This document shows positions 6,443-15,239 of a DNA stretch of 64,000 bases, one piece after another. Location: positions 298,240-362,239 of the IMG/VR virus record IMGVR_UViG_3300028840_002431; one strand, given 5' to 3'. This stretch comes from a virus. The position numbers and the translations under genes were made by a program. Position 1 is the stretch's first letter, and each line of letters starts with the position of its first letter. Below the pieces are notes generated by a model. It did not search any database. It saw only the letters and a program-made list of their open reading frames with translations, and was not told the DNA's origin.

Positions 6443-9404
6443 TCTCAGACGAGCAGAGCAAGTTGTGGTCCTGTAGTTTCGATATTAGGTTAGCCCGATT
6501 GACCCTTAGATTCAACGAAGCCGGTATTAGAGTTGTCCCAACGATATCAGTAAGATGTAGAAGAGGGCCGTCCTTGTCGCCCTCCTCCAAGACAAAACAC
6601 ACTAGCTGATTCACAGTCCGCTCGTTCAACTGGTTGATCCGCAAAACAAGAGTATCGTCGGACACGGGTTGTTCGGGTTCCTCAGGCTCGGGTTCGGGGT
6701 CCGGAATCGGCTCATCTTGAGATTTAGGCTCTTCGGCCGATTTCTCAGATTCTGGTTCAGGGTCAGGTTCCGGCTTCGGTTTGGCGATCTTCTCAGGGTC
6801 AGGGACCGGTTTATCGACGGCCGGACCTTCTAACACTACTTGCTCTCCGGGTTTCGTCCCCATGAGCCATGGCGGGTCCACTACCCGGAACACCTTCCCA
6901 TCCTGGACTTCGTTACGATCCAGGGTCTCGACGATCTCGTCATCCTTACCCGTGCGGGGCTTCCGGGTCATGCTGTAGGCGAAACCGTTCATAACGACTT
7001 CACCGTCTTTCGCCGGGTGAGCCTCTGTCACAAGCCGGGCCTCATAACCAGAAGCCCAGTTGAATCCAACGAGAGGTTCGACGATGAGAGGGACTCTCCA
7101 GGTCGGCTGCCGTGGCATCGTCCAGGGAGACTCCATCAGATCCACAATAAGAGGGATTGCTTCCGCGACGCGATCGTGACGAATCTCGCACACAACTTCG
7201 TCATGCACGGTCAAGAGCATCCGTACAGAATCGTCCCCGTTCTTGAGCCAGCCCCTCTTATAGAAAGCCTTGTGGAGCAAGATCATGGAAATCTTCATGA
7301 TGTCAGCGCCGGTTCCCTGAACGACATAGTTGACGGAGTGCCGTTCACAGGCGGCCCTGATGGCTCGTTCTTCGCTGTTAGCGTCCGGAATGGGCAGCCA
7401 GCGACCGAAAGCCGTCCAGACCCCCATTTCCTTTTTCACACGTTTGTGTTGCCCCTTGATCCAACCGGCAAAAGTGGGGACGGCCTTGTCGAAAGCCTTT
7501 TTCCTCGTCCTGGCCACGTCCAGGGAGCAACCGGTTGCCCGGATAATCGCTTGCGGGCCACCGCCATACAACAACGAGAAGTTGGCGATCTTACCGCCCT
7601 TGCGTTCCTCCTTCGTGACCTCTGGTTTGTTGAAGAAGGCTCTCGCGGTAATCGAGTGGAGATCCCCGTCCCCGTGTAAGAACTCGTCGATCCACACAGG
7701 TTCCTCGGACTCGTTGGCCGCGATACGTAACTCTTCGCCCGCGTAGTCCGCCTTGACCATCGTGTACCCTTCACGGGCCTCGAAGACACGCCTGATCTCG
7801 GAGCCGCCTGGAATCCCGTGTACAGGAATCCCGGAATACCCGTGGTCCGGCTGCCCGGCCGGGGCAGAAAAACGGCCACTAGCAGCCCCTGTCTGCTTGA
7901 AGCTGAATCTCAATTCGTCGTTTTCGTCCGGGTTGTTGACCAGACCCGTTAGGTAGGTCCCTATGAACTTCTCAACCTCTCGGAACTCCACGATGTCTTT
8001 CAGGATCGGGGGAGCGTGTTCTTTCTTGGCCAGATTCTTGAGGGTCTCGGCATCCGTCTTGTATTGACCGCTGGCCTTGTTTATGTCCGGCTTGGGAGTG
8101 ATATCCATCCCGCTCCTACTGAACAGGAACTCCGAAAGCTGTTTTGGCGAGTTGGGGTCAACTTCGTTTCTGCCTTGAAGCTGAGCGAACTTCTGAATCC
8201 TGTTGTATAACTCCTCCCGCTTGCTTTCCTCTTCGGCCAGGGTCTTCCGCACCTCTTCCCGCGTGATCCTGACCCGGTTACGTTCCATGGCGCGAAGCAC
8301 ACACGTTGTTTGCTTTTCGAGCCGGTATGTGAACTCGTACTTCTCGTGGCAAAGTGGCACAAGATCCGGGTGGACACATAGCTTGTAGGTGCAGATGCCA
8401 TCCGCCCCTGTGTACTTCTTCACCCCCGGCTCGTCCGGCGCTAACTTGTGGAACTGGATGTTCCGTGTCTTCCCGAAGAACAACTCTTTCAGTTCAATTT
8501 GCTGGTAGGGGTTGCCATCAGGGTCGGCCAGCATCTGTCGGGATTTGACCTTCAAACTGATCCGTTTGTCTGACGAGTTCACGACAAAGGCGGCAAGCAT
8601 TCCGTCTTCAAACGACTCAGGGTGCCACCAGTCGATTCCAGTTACCGGGTAAAGAAATTCCTGGTCAAACTGGGCGTTCCAAAAGCCGATGACGACTTTC
8701 GGAGGCTCACACTTGTAAGATAAAGGGTCCTTCTCGATATCTTCGGGAGTGCCTTCCGGAACCGCCGCGTGACACAACCGGTTGATAGCCTTATCAACCT
8801 CAACAGGATTCAGATTGAGGTTAGGGCCACCGTCGGTCGGTTGGTGACGAACAGGGATGTAGAACCCTTCTTCCCCATCGTACGATATGCAATAACCGAC
8901 AATCTTATGAACGGTCTCGGGCTTCCCGTCATCATTGTAAATGATCCGATTGTCCAGACCCTCGCACTCTAGATCGAGAGCACAGAACCCTCTCTCGATA
9001 CACTCGTCCACGATTCGGTTAACTTCCAGGATGGTCGCCACCAACGTGAATGTGTGATGCTTCATCCACGGATACGTAATATCCGGTACCTCTCTGTCCT
9101 CTTTTAACCCAGACGATTCCCGCCACGCTTCCGGGTCTTCAAAAGCAGCGTCAGGCCCAGTCTTTGCTGGCGCGGTCGGTGGCGGAGCCTTCGGAGCGGG
9201 ACCGCCGTCAAGGTCGTCGAGAAAATCGGCGGCGTCGGTATCAGTATTGAGGTCAACCTCTACCGGTGTCGGCTTCGGCTTCTCCTCCTCGATATCAAGT
9301 GTCTGTTGAATAGCCTTCTGCTCTTTCTTCTGAGCGGGCTTATCATCAGAATCACCGAAATCCACGGTCTCAAGAAAATCGGAAACGTCGTCATACTCGG
9401 GCAT
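6423..9404 (-). CDS. polA: Family A DNA polymerase with 3'-5' exonuclease
   Basis: 993 aa from ATG at 9404, chosen over TTG 9419 because AGGAG lies 4 nt upstream. The first ~110 residues are acidic and Pro-rich. The proofreading domain shows all three motifs: DLECEG (Exo I, Asp144/Glu146), NAQFDQEF (Exo II) and YTGADG (Exo III). The polymerase domain has motif A KADYAGEELR (Asp553), motif B RKGGKIANFSLLYG (Lys605) and motif C TVHDEV (His734-Asp735-Glu736). There is no 5'-3' exonuclease domain. An extra ~200 residues follow the fold: a PEPDPEPE-type tract and a final helical segment of ~75 residues. It is the phage replicative polymerase, next to helicase and CHC2 genes. Confidence 0.96.
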   Translation of the reverse strand: MPEYDDVSDFLETVDFGDSDDKPAQKKEQKAIQQTLDIEEEKPKPTPVEVDLNTDTDAADFLDDLDGGPAPKAPPPTAPAKTGPDAAFEDPEAWRESSGLKEDREVPDITYPWMKHHTFTLVATILEVNRIVDECIERGFCALDLECEGLDNRIIYNDDGKPETVHKIVGYCISYDGEEGFYIPVRHQPTDGGPNLNLNPVEVDKAINRLCHAAVPEGTPEDIEKDPLSYKCEPPKVVIGFWNAQFDQEFLYPVTGIDWWHPESFEDGMLAAFVVNSSDKRISLKVKSRQMLADPDGNPYQQIELKELFFGKTRNIQFHKLAPDEPGVKKYTGADGICTYKLCVHPDLVPLCHEKYEFTYRLEKQTTCVLRAMERNRVRITREEVRKTLAEEESKREELYNRIQKFAQLQGRNEVDPNSPKQLSEFLFSRSGMDITPKPDINKASGQYKTDAETLKNLAKKEHAPPILKDIVEFREVEKFIGTYLTGLVNNPDENDELRFSFKQTGAASGRFSAPAGQPDHGYSGIPVHGIPGGSEIRRVFEAREGYTMVKADYAGEELRIAANESEEPVWIDEFLHGDGDLHSITARAFFNKPEVTKEERKGGKIANFSLLYGGGPQAIIRATGCSLDVARTRKKAFDKAVPTFAGWIKGQHKRVKKEMGVWTAFGRWLPIPDANSEERAIRAACERHSVNYVVQGTGADIMKISMILLHKAFYKRGWLKNGDDSVRMLLTVHDEVVCEIRHDRVAEAIPLIVDLMESPWTMPRQPTWRVPLIVEPLVGFNWASGYEARLVTEAHPAKDGEVVMNGFAYSMTRKPRTGKDDEIVETLDRNEVQDGKVFRVVDPPWLMGTKPGEQVVLEGPAVDKPVPDPEKIAKPKPEPDPEPESEKSAEEPKSQDEPIPDPEPEPEEPEQPVSDDTLVLRINQLNERTVNQLVCFVLEEGDKDGPLLHLTDIVGTTLIPASLNLRVNRANLISKLQDHNLLCSSENEDGSD

Positions 9405-9813
9405 AAGGCTCCTGTACAACCACTACATACACCTCTGACCGCCATAGTTTGACAACTTCGGCAGCAAGATTTCCTGGGGAAATACCGTCCGGCTCAAAAC
9501 ACCAGGGCATCTTCGACGAAAAAACATCGCAGCGTCTTTGAACGTAGAACGGGCAACTGTTTTCATGGGCGCATCGTTTAGCGGCGTCCGGCAATTTGCG
9601 CAGCTTTCCTTTTGGAGACGGTCCCAAATTATCAACTAACGGTTTGGTCCACGTGTGCAGTGCATGGTCCATCGTCTCCTTGGGTATGGTGGGAAGATCC
9701 ATCACACCTTGTAGCGGTTGCCATTCCTCTTCCCACGTGCCGTCGTAGTCGTAGATGAGATACAAATCGATTGTCCCCATCTCGTGGGTCGGGATCGTCA
9801 ACCTGCGAGGCAT
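9391..9813 (-). CDS. Hypothetical protein with Cys cluster
   Basis: 140 aa; ATG at 9813 overlaps the upstream stop (TGATG), preferred over a TTG six codons earlier. The middle has a cysteine cluster (KRCAHENSCPFYVQRRCD... MPWCFEPDG) of four or five Cys that could hold zinc or an Fe-S cluster. The N-terminal half has an acidic, aromatic strand region (IDLYLIYDYDGTWEEEW). Its stop overlaps the polymerase start by 14 nt. No family recognised; the position suggests a replication accessory. Confidence 0.65.
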   Translation of the reverse strand: MPRRLTIPTHEMGTIDLYLIYDYDGTWEEEWQPLQGVMDLPTIPKETMDHALHTWTKPLVDNLGPSPKGKLRKLPDAAKRCAHENSCPFYVQRRCDVFSSKMPWCFEPDGISPGNLAAEVVKLWRSEVYVVVVQEPYARV

Positions 9814-10178
9814 CAGCCTACCGTCACCCAAGTAGTGAAAGTGACTTCCGGTTCGTAGGGTATTGTCGGGGCGTTCGTATCCGTGTTGTTCCTGTATGTT
9901 ATTGTGTAGCCGGGTCCCGTCACGGTGAGAGTTGGAGCAGTGGTGTCCGTGAACTCCTCTTCTCTTCTACGCGCCGCCTCCAACCGTTCCGCCATCTCCG
10001 CTTTTATCTCTTCCAGTATCCTCTTGTGGTTGTCATACCACTCGTGACAAGGCCGCTTGGGAAGGCGTGGTAAGCGCATCGGCTCCTTGCGAATCCCTCT
10101 TGTGATCCAGAGAGGTGGACCAGGGGATAAAGCGCGTTCTCTACGCCGGTACCAATTTTTGAGACCCGTTGCCTTCAC
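9813..10178 (-). CDS. Hypothetical protein, 121 aa
   Basis: GTG at 10178 overlaps the CHC2 gene's TGA (GTGA). The N-terminal half is very basic and Arg/Pro-rich (NWYRRRERALSPGPP, RLPRLPKRP), then a charged helix (HKRILEEIKAEMAERLEAARRR), and the C-terminal 45 residues are Thr-rich beta strands (TAPTLTVTGPGYTITYRNN). The mix of a basic arm, coiled coil and small beta domain is unfamiliar. Nothing shows a catalytic function. It is translationally coupled on both sides. Confidence 0.6.
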   Translation of the reverse strand: MKATGLKNWYRRRERALSPGPPLWITRGIRKEPMRLPRLPKRPCHEWYDNHKRILEEIKAEMAERLEAARRREEEFTDTTAPTLTVTGPGYTITYRNNTDTNAPTIPYEPEVTFTTWVTVG

Positions 10179-10798
10179 CCACGCACCTTCTCACCTATCT
10201 TATCCAACACTTGATCCAAGCGGAGTTTGACCTCTTCGAGCGGCAAGAGATTGTTCTCGTGGGCATAGCGAAGACGGTCTACGATTGAACCCAGCTTCAA
10301 ATGGGTCTCCATCTCGAACTGGTCCCGCTCTTGCCGCAATCGACTCTCACACGCCTCGAACTGGCTTTTGACCTCTTCTTGGAGAGGGTCATATTCCTCC
10401 TCGACGATTGCCGTAGGGAGTCTCGATTCTGGCGGCGAGATCCCAAATGCCCTCTCTATGTTGAAAAGCAACTCGGAGAATTTTGACTCACCGTTAAACT
10501 TCTTCCACAGACCGATCGCGTCCCATTGTTCCCGGCACACGAAGCACCAAACGCTGGAAGAGCCGTTATTGTTTTGAGGGTAATAACGAGCACTCGGTTT
10601 CCGGTCCTCCCCGTGAAAAGGGCACGAGATTTGCTCTTGCTGATGGCCGTTCTTGTGTAGCGTGATGCCATTACGGACGAGGACATCAGCCGCCGTGATG
10701 TTGGCGTGGATGTTAGCCACCCGGTCCTTCATCCATTGTTGGATCGCTAGATTACGCTCGTGTTCGGCGTACGCCTCCTGTTGATAATCACGAGCCAT
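10175..10798 (-). CDS. CHC2 zinc-finger primase-type protein
   Basis: 207 aa. Residues ~25-100 form a CHC2 zinc finger as in DnaG N-termini: Cys59-Pro-Phe-His62 (ISCPFHGEDRKPSARYYP) and Cys85-Phe-Val-Cys88 (VWCFVCRE), followed by the expected helix (DAIGLWKKF). After residue ~125 only charged coiled coil is seen; no TOPRIM or other primase catalytic domain is present. In DnaG-type primases this finger reads the template for primer synthesis, so the product may supply that part to a catalytic subunit encoded elsewhere. It overlaps the helicase gene (TGATG). Confidence 0.85.
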   Translation of the reverse strand: MARDYQQEAYAEHERNLAIQQWMKDRVANIHANITAADVLVRNGITLHKNGHQQEQISCPFHGEDRKPSARYYPQNNNGSSSVWCFVCREQWDAIGLWKKFNGESKFSELLFNIERAFGISPPESRLPTAIVEEEYDPLQEEVKSQFEACESRLRQERDQFEMETHLKLGSIVDRLRYAHENNLLPLEEVKLRLDQVLDKIGEKVRG

Positions 10799-12282
10799 CA
10801 GACAGCGTACTCGTCCAAGAGACCACCCAACGAATCGTCATGATCATTCGCCTCGAACCCCTCCCCGGACATCTTGTCAATGGATTGGATACGACGGCAC
10901 GGAAACTTCACCTGAGCGATAAACGGGTCGAAGAGAGGGTTGTCTCGGTTCTTGAGGTTGGTAAATTTGGTCTGGCTTTTCGACCGCAGAGTATCGTTCA
11001 GGTAGGTGGTTGTGATGACATCGGCCGTCTTTTCTGCGGCGTTGGCGTATGTAAGAGCTTTAATTTTGTACACACCGTCGTTCTTATCGGCGTCGTCTTT
11101 ACCCATCCGGTTGATCTGAAAGAGCATCAGGACAGGCACGCCGTTATTATGGTCGAACGTAAGCGCGAAACGCTTGGCGTCATTGATAACGGAGTTGAGT
11201 TCTATCGTGTAGTCCCTGTTCCTACGGCTCTTACGGGCTTCAACCCATTGCCCGTGGTCCAAAATAACAAGGCCCACATCAAACTCTTTTTGAAGCAACT
11301 CCACATGGGCCGTCACGTCGTCCATCGACCACTCACGATCCGGCGTCACCACTTCGGGGGTCGTGTAAGTCGGGTTGGTTGTGAAATCAGGTATCACCTT
11401 ATTGAAATAGAAGTCCTTTTCCTCCGGGGTGAGCAGACCATCGCGGATCTTGTCGTAGTCCAGAGGTTTGTGCCCCTGAGCCGCGAAACGACGATTCGTG
11501 CTATGAATCGCATAGAGTTGACGCCGTATCTGTTCGTAAGTCATCTCGAACGAGATGTAGACGACGTTACTCTTAAACCTCGTGATAGCGCTGTAGGCCC
11601 AGTTGACAGCGAACGTGGTCTTTAGCTCGGAAGGGAAGGCAGCGTGTATCCACAGGTCGCCTCTCTTCACACCCTTGCAGACGTTATCTATCTCCTTGAT
11701 GCCTGACAGCACACCATAGACAAGGCTCTTGTCGCTCTCGGCTCGCTCGTACTCCTCAACCATCTCCTGGTGATCCTTACGGATATCCCCGTGGATTCGA
11801 ACGTTTGTATCCACTAGCCGGATGTCCTGTGATTGCTTAGTAAAATGAAGGATGGCGTCTTCTACACCCTTGAGTTCCTTCTTGGTGCTCTTGTCTTCGA
11901 CACCCTTGATCAGAATCTCGTGCGTCTCCTTGAGAAGCGCGACAGTCCTGATCTTGGCTTGCTCCTCTTGCAGCGTCCGCAAGAGATGGACGAAATTCGT
12001 GCGTGCGTAAGGGCGGTTGGCCTGGACATCCTTCAATCGCTCAATCGTGTCCACGGCATTGACGCTCTGGAAATAGTCCAGAACAGTCTGGGCCGACGGC
12101 ATCTCAAAGTGTTGGATAAAGAAACCTAGGACGTACTTGTACAACTGGTCGTCTTCCGGGCGGCCCCACTCAAACTGACCTATCTCAATAGCCCGCCGAA
12201 GAAGCTGAAAGTTCCGCACGAGGTTCTCAGGAGAGACCTCTTTGTCGAACTCTATAACCGACCGTAGTAACCGCTTAGGCAT
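10798..12282 (-). CDS. DnaB-like replicative helicase (RecA-fold)
   Basis: 494 aa. Residues ~20-130 are helical, like a DnaB N-terminal domain. The C-terminal RecA-like domain runs from ~185: the SGIKEIDNVCKGVKRGDL entry, a Walker A equivalent AAFPSELKTTF (Lys221-Thr222), the VVYISFEM strand, Walker B VGLVILDHGQW (Asp342), motif VPVLMLFQINR with the sensor Gln, and a late NLKNRDNP segment. Compared with the DnaB consensus ARPSMGKTAF, the Gly before the P-loop Lys is Leu. The protein should unwind DNA ahead of the polymerase as a hexamer. Its neighbours are the CHC2 protein and a DnaC-like loader. Confidence 0.88.
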   Translation of the reverse strand: MPKRLLRSVIEFDKEVSPENLVRNFQLLRRAIEIGQFEWGRPEDDQLYKYVLGFFIQHFEMPSAQTVLDYFQSVNAVDTIERLKDVQANRPYARTNFVHLLRTLQEEQAKIRTVALLKETHEILIKGVEDKSTKKELKGVEDAILHFTKQSQDIRLVDTNVRIHGDIRKDHQEMVEEYERAESDKSLVYGVLSGIKEIDNVCKGVKRGDLWIHAAFPSELKTTFAVNWAYSAITRFKSNVVYISFEMTYEQIRRQLYAIHSTNRRFAAQGHKPLDYDKIRDGLLTPEEKDFYFNKVIPDFTTNPTYTTPEVVTPDREWSMDDVTAHVELLQKEFDVGLVILDHGQWVEARKSRRNRDYTIELNSVINDAKRFALTFDHNNGVPVLMLFQINRMGKDDADKNDGVYKIKALTYANAAEKTADVITTTYLNDTLRSKSQTKFTNLKNRDNPLFDPFIAQVKFPCRRIQSIDKMSGEGFEANDHDDSLGGLLDEYAV

Positions 12283-13139
12283 TATTCCAGATCCGATAAA
12301 CCGCCACTTCCGCTTCCGCCATTCCTGCGTTTCTTCCAGGGAGGTCTTCGCTCCGCTCCGGGGACCTCGAAGGTGCCATCCTCCTCGTGATAAGCAGGGG
12401 TTTGGATATTAACCCCCATAGCAATCCCCATCTCGACGGCATCTTTGAGTTCAAAGGCAGTCGCCTCTTTCCTTTCCTTCGCCGCTTCCCTTTCAGCCTC
12501 TTTATCCCCGCCTAGATCAACGATGTCGTACCGGCTCTCTATGTACTCAGCCACCGCATCGCTGTAGGCCGGGTGTAGATGGTTAAAAGGGTCCACACCC
12601 TCAACGATCCATGTGGGCTTGAATCTGACTTCCCTGGCCCTAAGAGTTTCGAGCAAGACATCCGGAATAGCCCGGTTGCGTGACACTTGTCCGATCCGAA
12701 TGATGGTCAGAGTAGAGTCAACCACCAAATCAAGAAGGCTGTTGTAGGACTGGACGCTGTCCCTCACCTCTTTTGATCGTTGCGCATACTTTTCCGCCCC
12801 CAGCCACACACGGAGAAGCCTGTTGTCGTCCAGAATCTGGTGCGTGAAACCGGGCCAGTGCCAGAACTTCGCGCTTAACACCCACAGCAAATGGCGGCAA
12901 ACCTCTTCCCAGGTACCCTTGATAAAGAGGTTGTCCTCCGTTCGATCCACGTCATTGGTAAGCAACTCGCTACGGATTAACTTGGCCTTGAAAATCTCAG
13001 GCCCAAGATGCTCCAGGAGCATCTTTCTTTTCAGGCATTTGCAGGGACGGGGCACCATCTCTACCCCATCGTCCCTGTAGAGCCATTGCTCGCCATCACA
13101 GATCGGGCAAACCTTCTCGTTCTTCTTTTTCTCTGCCAC
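12282..13139 (-). CDS. DnaC-like helicase loader, ATPase motif missing
   Basis: 285 aa from GTG at 13139. The N-terminus has a zinc-binding pattern CPICDGEQWLY...PCKC (Cys11, 14, 33, 35), common in phage DnaC-type loaders. The region 115-205 retains the later AAA+ strands and helices (SLLDLVVDSTLTIIRIG, DVLLETLRAREVRFKPTWIVEG), which resemble Walker B and the R...KPTI segment of DnaC. No GxxxxGKT Walker A can be found, and the Walker B acidic pair is lost. The last ~80 residues are charged and Gly/Ser-rich. It sits directly upstream of the helicase. The loader identity is inference from fold-like patterns and position. Confidence 0.5.
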   Translation of the reverse strand: MAEKKKNEKVCPICDGEQWLYRDDGVEMVPRPCKCLKRKMLLEHLGPEIFKAKLIRSELLTNDVDRTEDNLFIKGTWEEVCRHLLWVLSAKFWHWPGFTHQILDDNRLLRVWLGAEKYAQRSKEVRDSVQSYNSLLDLVVDSTLTIIRIGQVSRNRAIPDVLLETLRAREVRFKPTWIVEGVDPFNHLHPAYSDAVAEYIESRYDIVDLGGDKEAEREAAKERKEATAFELKDAVEMGIAMGVNIQTPAYHEEDGTFEVPGAERRPPWKKRRNGGSGSGGLSDLE

Positions 13140-14919
13140 TGCCGTTCTCTACACCACTAGAACGTAAACGCTCCATCAATTCGAAAGTGAAGCTACGGTC
13201 CCCTTCAAAGTCGAGAGCACCAACCGCGCTCTCCCCTAACACCTGATCAATCACCTTCTTCTTACGTTGTAAGATTTCCAGCGTGTAGTGGTCGATCGTC
13301 TTTCGCCCTCTACCTGGACGTTCTGCGACAAGATGGATAGCGACGACGTGTTGGTGCGGGGAACCGATCCGGATAGGTCGGCCCAAAAGCTGGACGTAGT
13401 TACCCCAGGACCACGGAGCGTTATAGAAGACCATGACTTCGGCGGCCTGTAGATTGATGGCCTCTGACCCCGCGTCGGAGATGAAGATAACCCTGGTGTC
13501 GGACTTCATGTCCTGGAAAGCCTTCATAGCCTTCTGCCGGGCCGGGTTTTTCTTTGTGTCCACAACCTTGCCGGTGATGGCTGTGGACTTGATCTTGGCC
13601 TTCTTGCAGAGTTCCTGGAGCCTGGGGATAAGAGACGCAAACCTCGTATAGACAATGATCTTCTCGCTATCGAACTCCCCAGTAAGCAGATCCATGAGAG
13701 CCTGTTCCTTGGAGCTAAGCTCGGAGAGTTCGACCTGTTCTTGGTGGAACATGTCCACGTCGATGTAGTCGCCCTCCTGGTAACGAAGTAGCCAAAGGGA
13801 GTCCACTGTCTGTTGGCAATAGGTCAAGGCCACGAGGCGCTTATGTTCCTCGTAGTCTCGGACTTCACCGTCGCCAAGAGACAAGATTCCAGTCAGGGCC
13901 TCCTCGTACTTCGAGTTTTCGGCCTCGGATATACGGACCAACACCTCACGAGTGATCAGCTTGGGAAGCTCGTCAGAAATCTGGTGTTTGGGCCTCCCCA
14001 GGAAAAACGGGTCGATACGCATCCGGAAAAGTTCGAGGTTTTTGTACCCAATAACAATCGGGATTTTCCGGCCACGCGCCACCGGTTGCATCCTTGTGAC
14101 ACAGTAATGATCCAGGAACCGTGTTTTTGTTGTGAACACGTCCGGGTATATGCATTTGTATATGCAAAAGCCCTCCATCAAATTGTTCTTGAGGAGGGTC
14201 GCAGTCAGGCCGTAACAACGGTCGGCTCTATCGGACAGTTCCCGGCACACCTGCCATGTCTTGGTCCGGTTGTTTTTGAAGGCGGTACACTCGTCGAATG
14301 TGACACTCAGATGAGGGATGCCCTGAGTGATCTTGTTCAACAGACCGGGACTCAACGGGACCTTCATGTTGGGCTGGCCGTCAGGCCGTAAGGGTCTGGA
14401 AGCACCCTTGTTCCAGTCCTTCACGATCGAGGCGTACCCGGCGATCATCACAGCCTTGGGGTCGTCCTCTCCCGTGGGGTGGGCAGCGAAAGCCTTGTAG
14501 GTTTTCTCCCTCTCCTCAGGTTTCCCCTGGACGAGATAGACCTTGATACCCTTGGAGAACCGGAGAATCTCAGCCCTCCATTGCCAGAGGGCACTCTTCG
14601 GGGCTACGACGATGACCTTGTTCGTCGGCTCTTTCTCCCATGCGTAACAATAGGAGGCGATTGCGACGATGGTCTTGCCAGTCCCGGTGGCGTCTCCCAG
14701 GACAAAACGCTTCATGGAGAGCAGATGGAATATCGCCTGGACCTGATAGTACCGGAGCCTGAATTTCTCAGGCGTCCCGTCCAGGGCCGTGACCTCCGAA
14801 CGAAGCATCGGAGTCGATTTGAGCGCTACCGTCTTACTCGCCCTGACCTTCTTGAGAAGCTCGTACACCTTCTCGTGTGCGGCGAGAAGATTCTTCTCTT
14901 CGGCTTTCTTTCGAGGCAT
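13096..14919 (-). CDS. SNF2-family DEAD-like helicase/ATPase
   Basis: 607 aa. Domain 1 has the Q-type entry LRYYQVQAIFHLL, Walker A GDATGTGKT (75-83), motif Ia VVAPKSALWQW, Walker B FDECTAFKN (Asp209-Glu210) and motif III GLTATLLKN. Domain 2 begins near residue 410 and has KIIVYTRFASLIPRLQ, VIFISDAGSEAINLQAA (motif V) and QLLGRPIRIGS (motif VI). This is the SNF2 arrangement. Phage enzymes of this type probably translocate on duplex DNA and remodel branched or protein-bound DNA during replication or recombination. Its 3' end overlaps the loader-like gene by 44 nt. Confidence 0.93.
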   Translation of the reverse strand: MPRKKAEEKNLLAAHEKVYELLKKVRASKTVALKSTPMLRSEVTALDGTPEKFRLRYYQVQAIFHLLSMKRFVLGDATGTGKTIVAIASYCYAWEKEPTNKVIVVAPKSALWQWRAEILRFSKGIKVYLVQGKPEEREKTYKAFAAHPTGEDDPKAVMIAGYASIVKDWNKGASRPLRPDGQPNMKVPLSPGLLNKITQGIPHLSVTFDECTAFKNNRTKTWQVCRELSDRADRCYGLTATLLKNNLMEGFCIYKCIYPDVFTTKTRFLDHYCVTRMQPVARGRKIPIVIGYKNLELFRMRIDPFFLGRPKHQISDELPKLITREVLVRISEAENSKYEEALTGILSLGDGEVRDYEEHKRLVALTYCQQTVDSLWLLRYQEGDYIDVDMFHQEQVELSELSSKEQALMDLLTGEFDSEKIIVYTRFASLIPRLQELCKKAKIKSTAITGKVVDTKKNPARQKAMKAFQDMKSDTRVIFISDAGSEAINLQAAEVMVFYNAPWSWGNYVQLLGRPIRIGSPHQHVVAIHLVAERPGRGRKTIDHYTLEILQRKKKVIDQVLGESAVGALDFEGDRSFTFELMERLRSSGVENGSGREKEEREGLPDL

Positions 14920-14940
14920 ACAGCCGGGTATCTACACCGA

Positions 14941-15231
14941 CTAAAAGGAGCGGTAGAATTCTTTATATTCGTCCGGGCTTAACGACCGTTCGGCGGCTTT
15001 CATCATGTCTTGATAGAGACTGTACCGGTACTCAGAAAGCTGGTGGGGTAAGTGCCCTTCAAGCCTGTTAAGCCCTTCAACCAACTCGAATTTCTTACCC
15101 AACTGGCGAGCGCCGATCATCTTACAACCCTCGATGTAGGCGTTGTTGTGGTCGTTCCGCTTCGTCATCTTGCGGATCTTCTCGATCGTTCTCTCGTCGT
15201 ACCGGGCCGCTTTCCAGGTCTTGTGTTCCAT
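14941..15231 (-). CDS. Small helical hypothetical protein
   Basis: 96 aa, ATG at 15231 following a purine-rich stretch (GAGGCAGAG). The sequence is basic at the start (MEHKTWKAARYDERTIEKIRK) and helical throughout, with Tyr-rich turns near the C-terminus (LSEYRYSLYQDMM, SPDEYKEFYRSF). No family recognised. It lies 8 nt downstream of the J-domain gene and 21 nt upstream of the SNF2 gene, so it belongs to the replication block. Confidence 0.6.
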   Translation of the reverse strand: MEHKTWKAARYDERTIEKIRKMTKRNDHNNAYIEGCKMIGARQLGKKFELVEGLNRLEGHLPHQLSEYRYSLYQDMMKAAERSLSPDEYKEFYRSF

Positions 15232-15239
15232 CTCTGCCT

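Noticed and set aside
6840-7679. 279-codon plus-strand frame inside the polymerase gene
   Set aside because: Antisense to intact polymerase motifs; Pro/Arg/His-rich composition typical of a shadow frame.
10840-11625. 261-codon plus-strand frame inside the helicase gene
   Set aside because: Antisense shadow of a gene with clear DnaB motifs; no ribosome site or domain.
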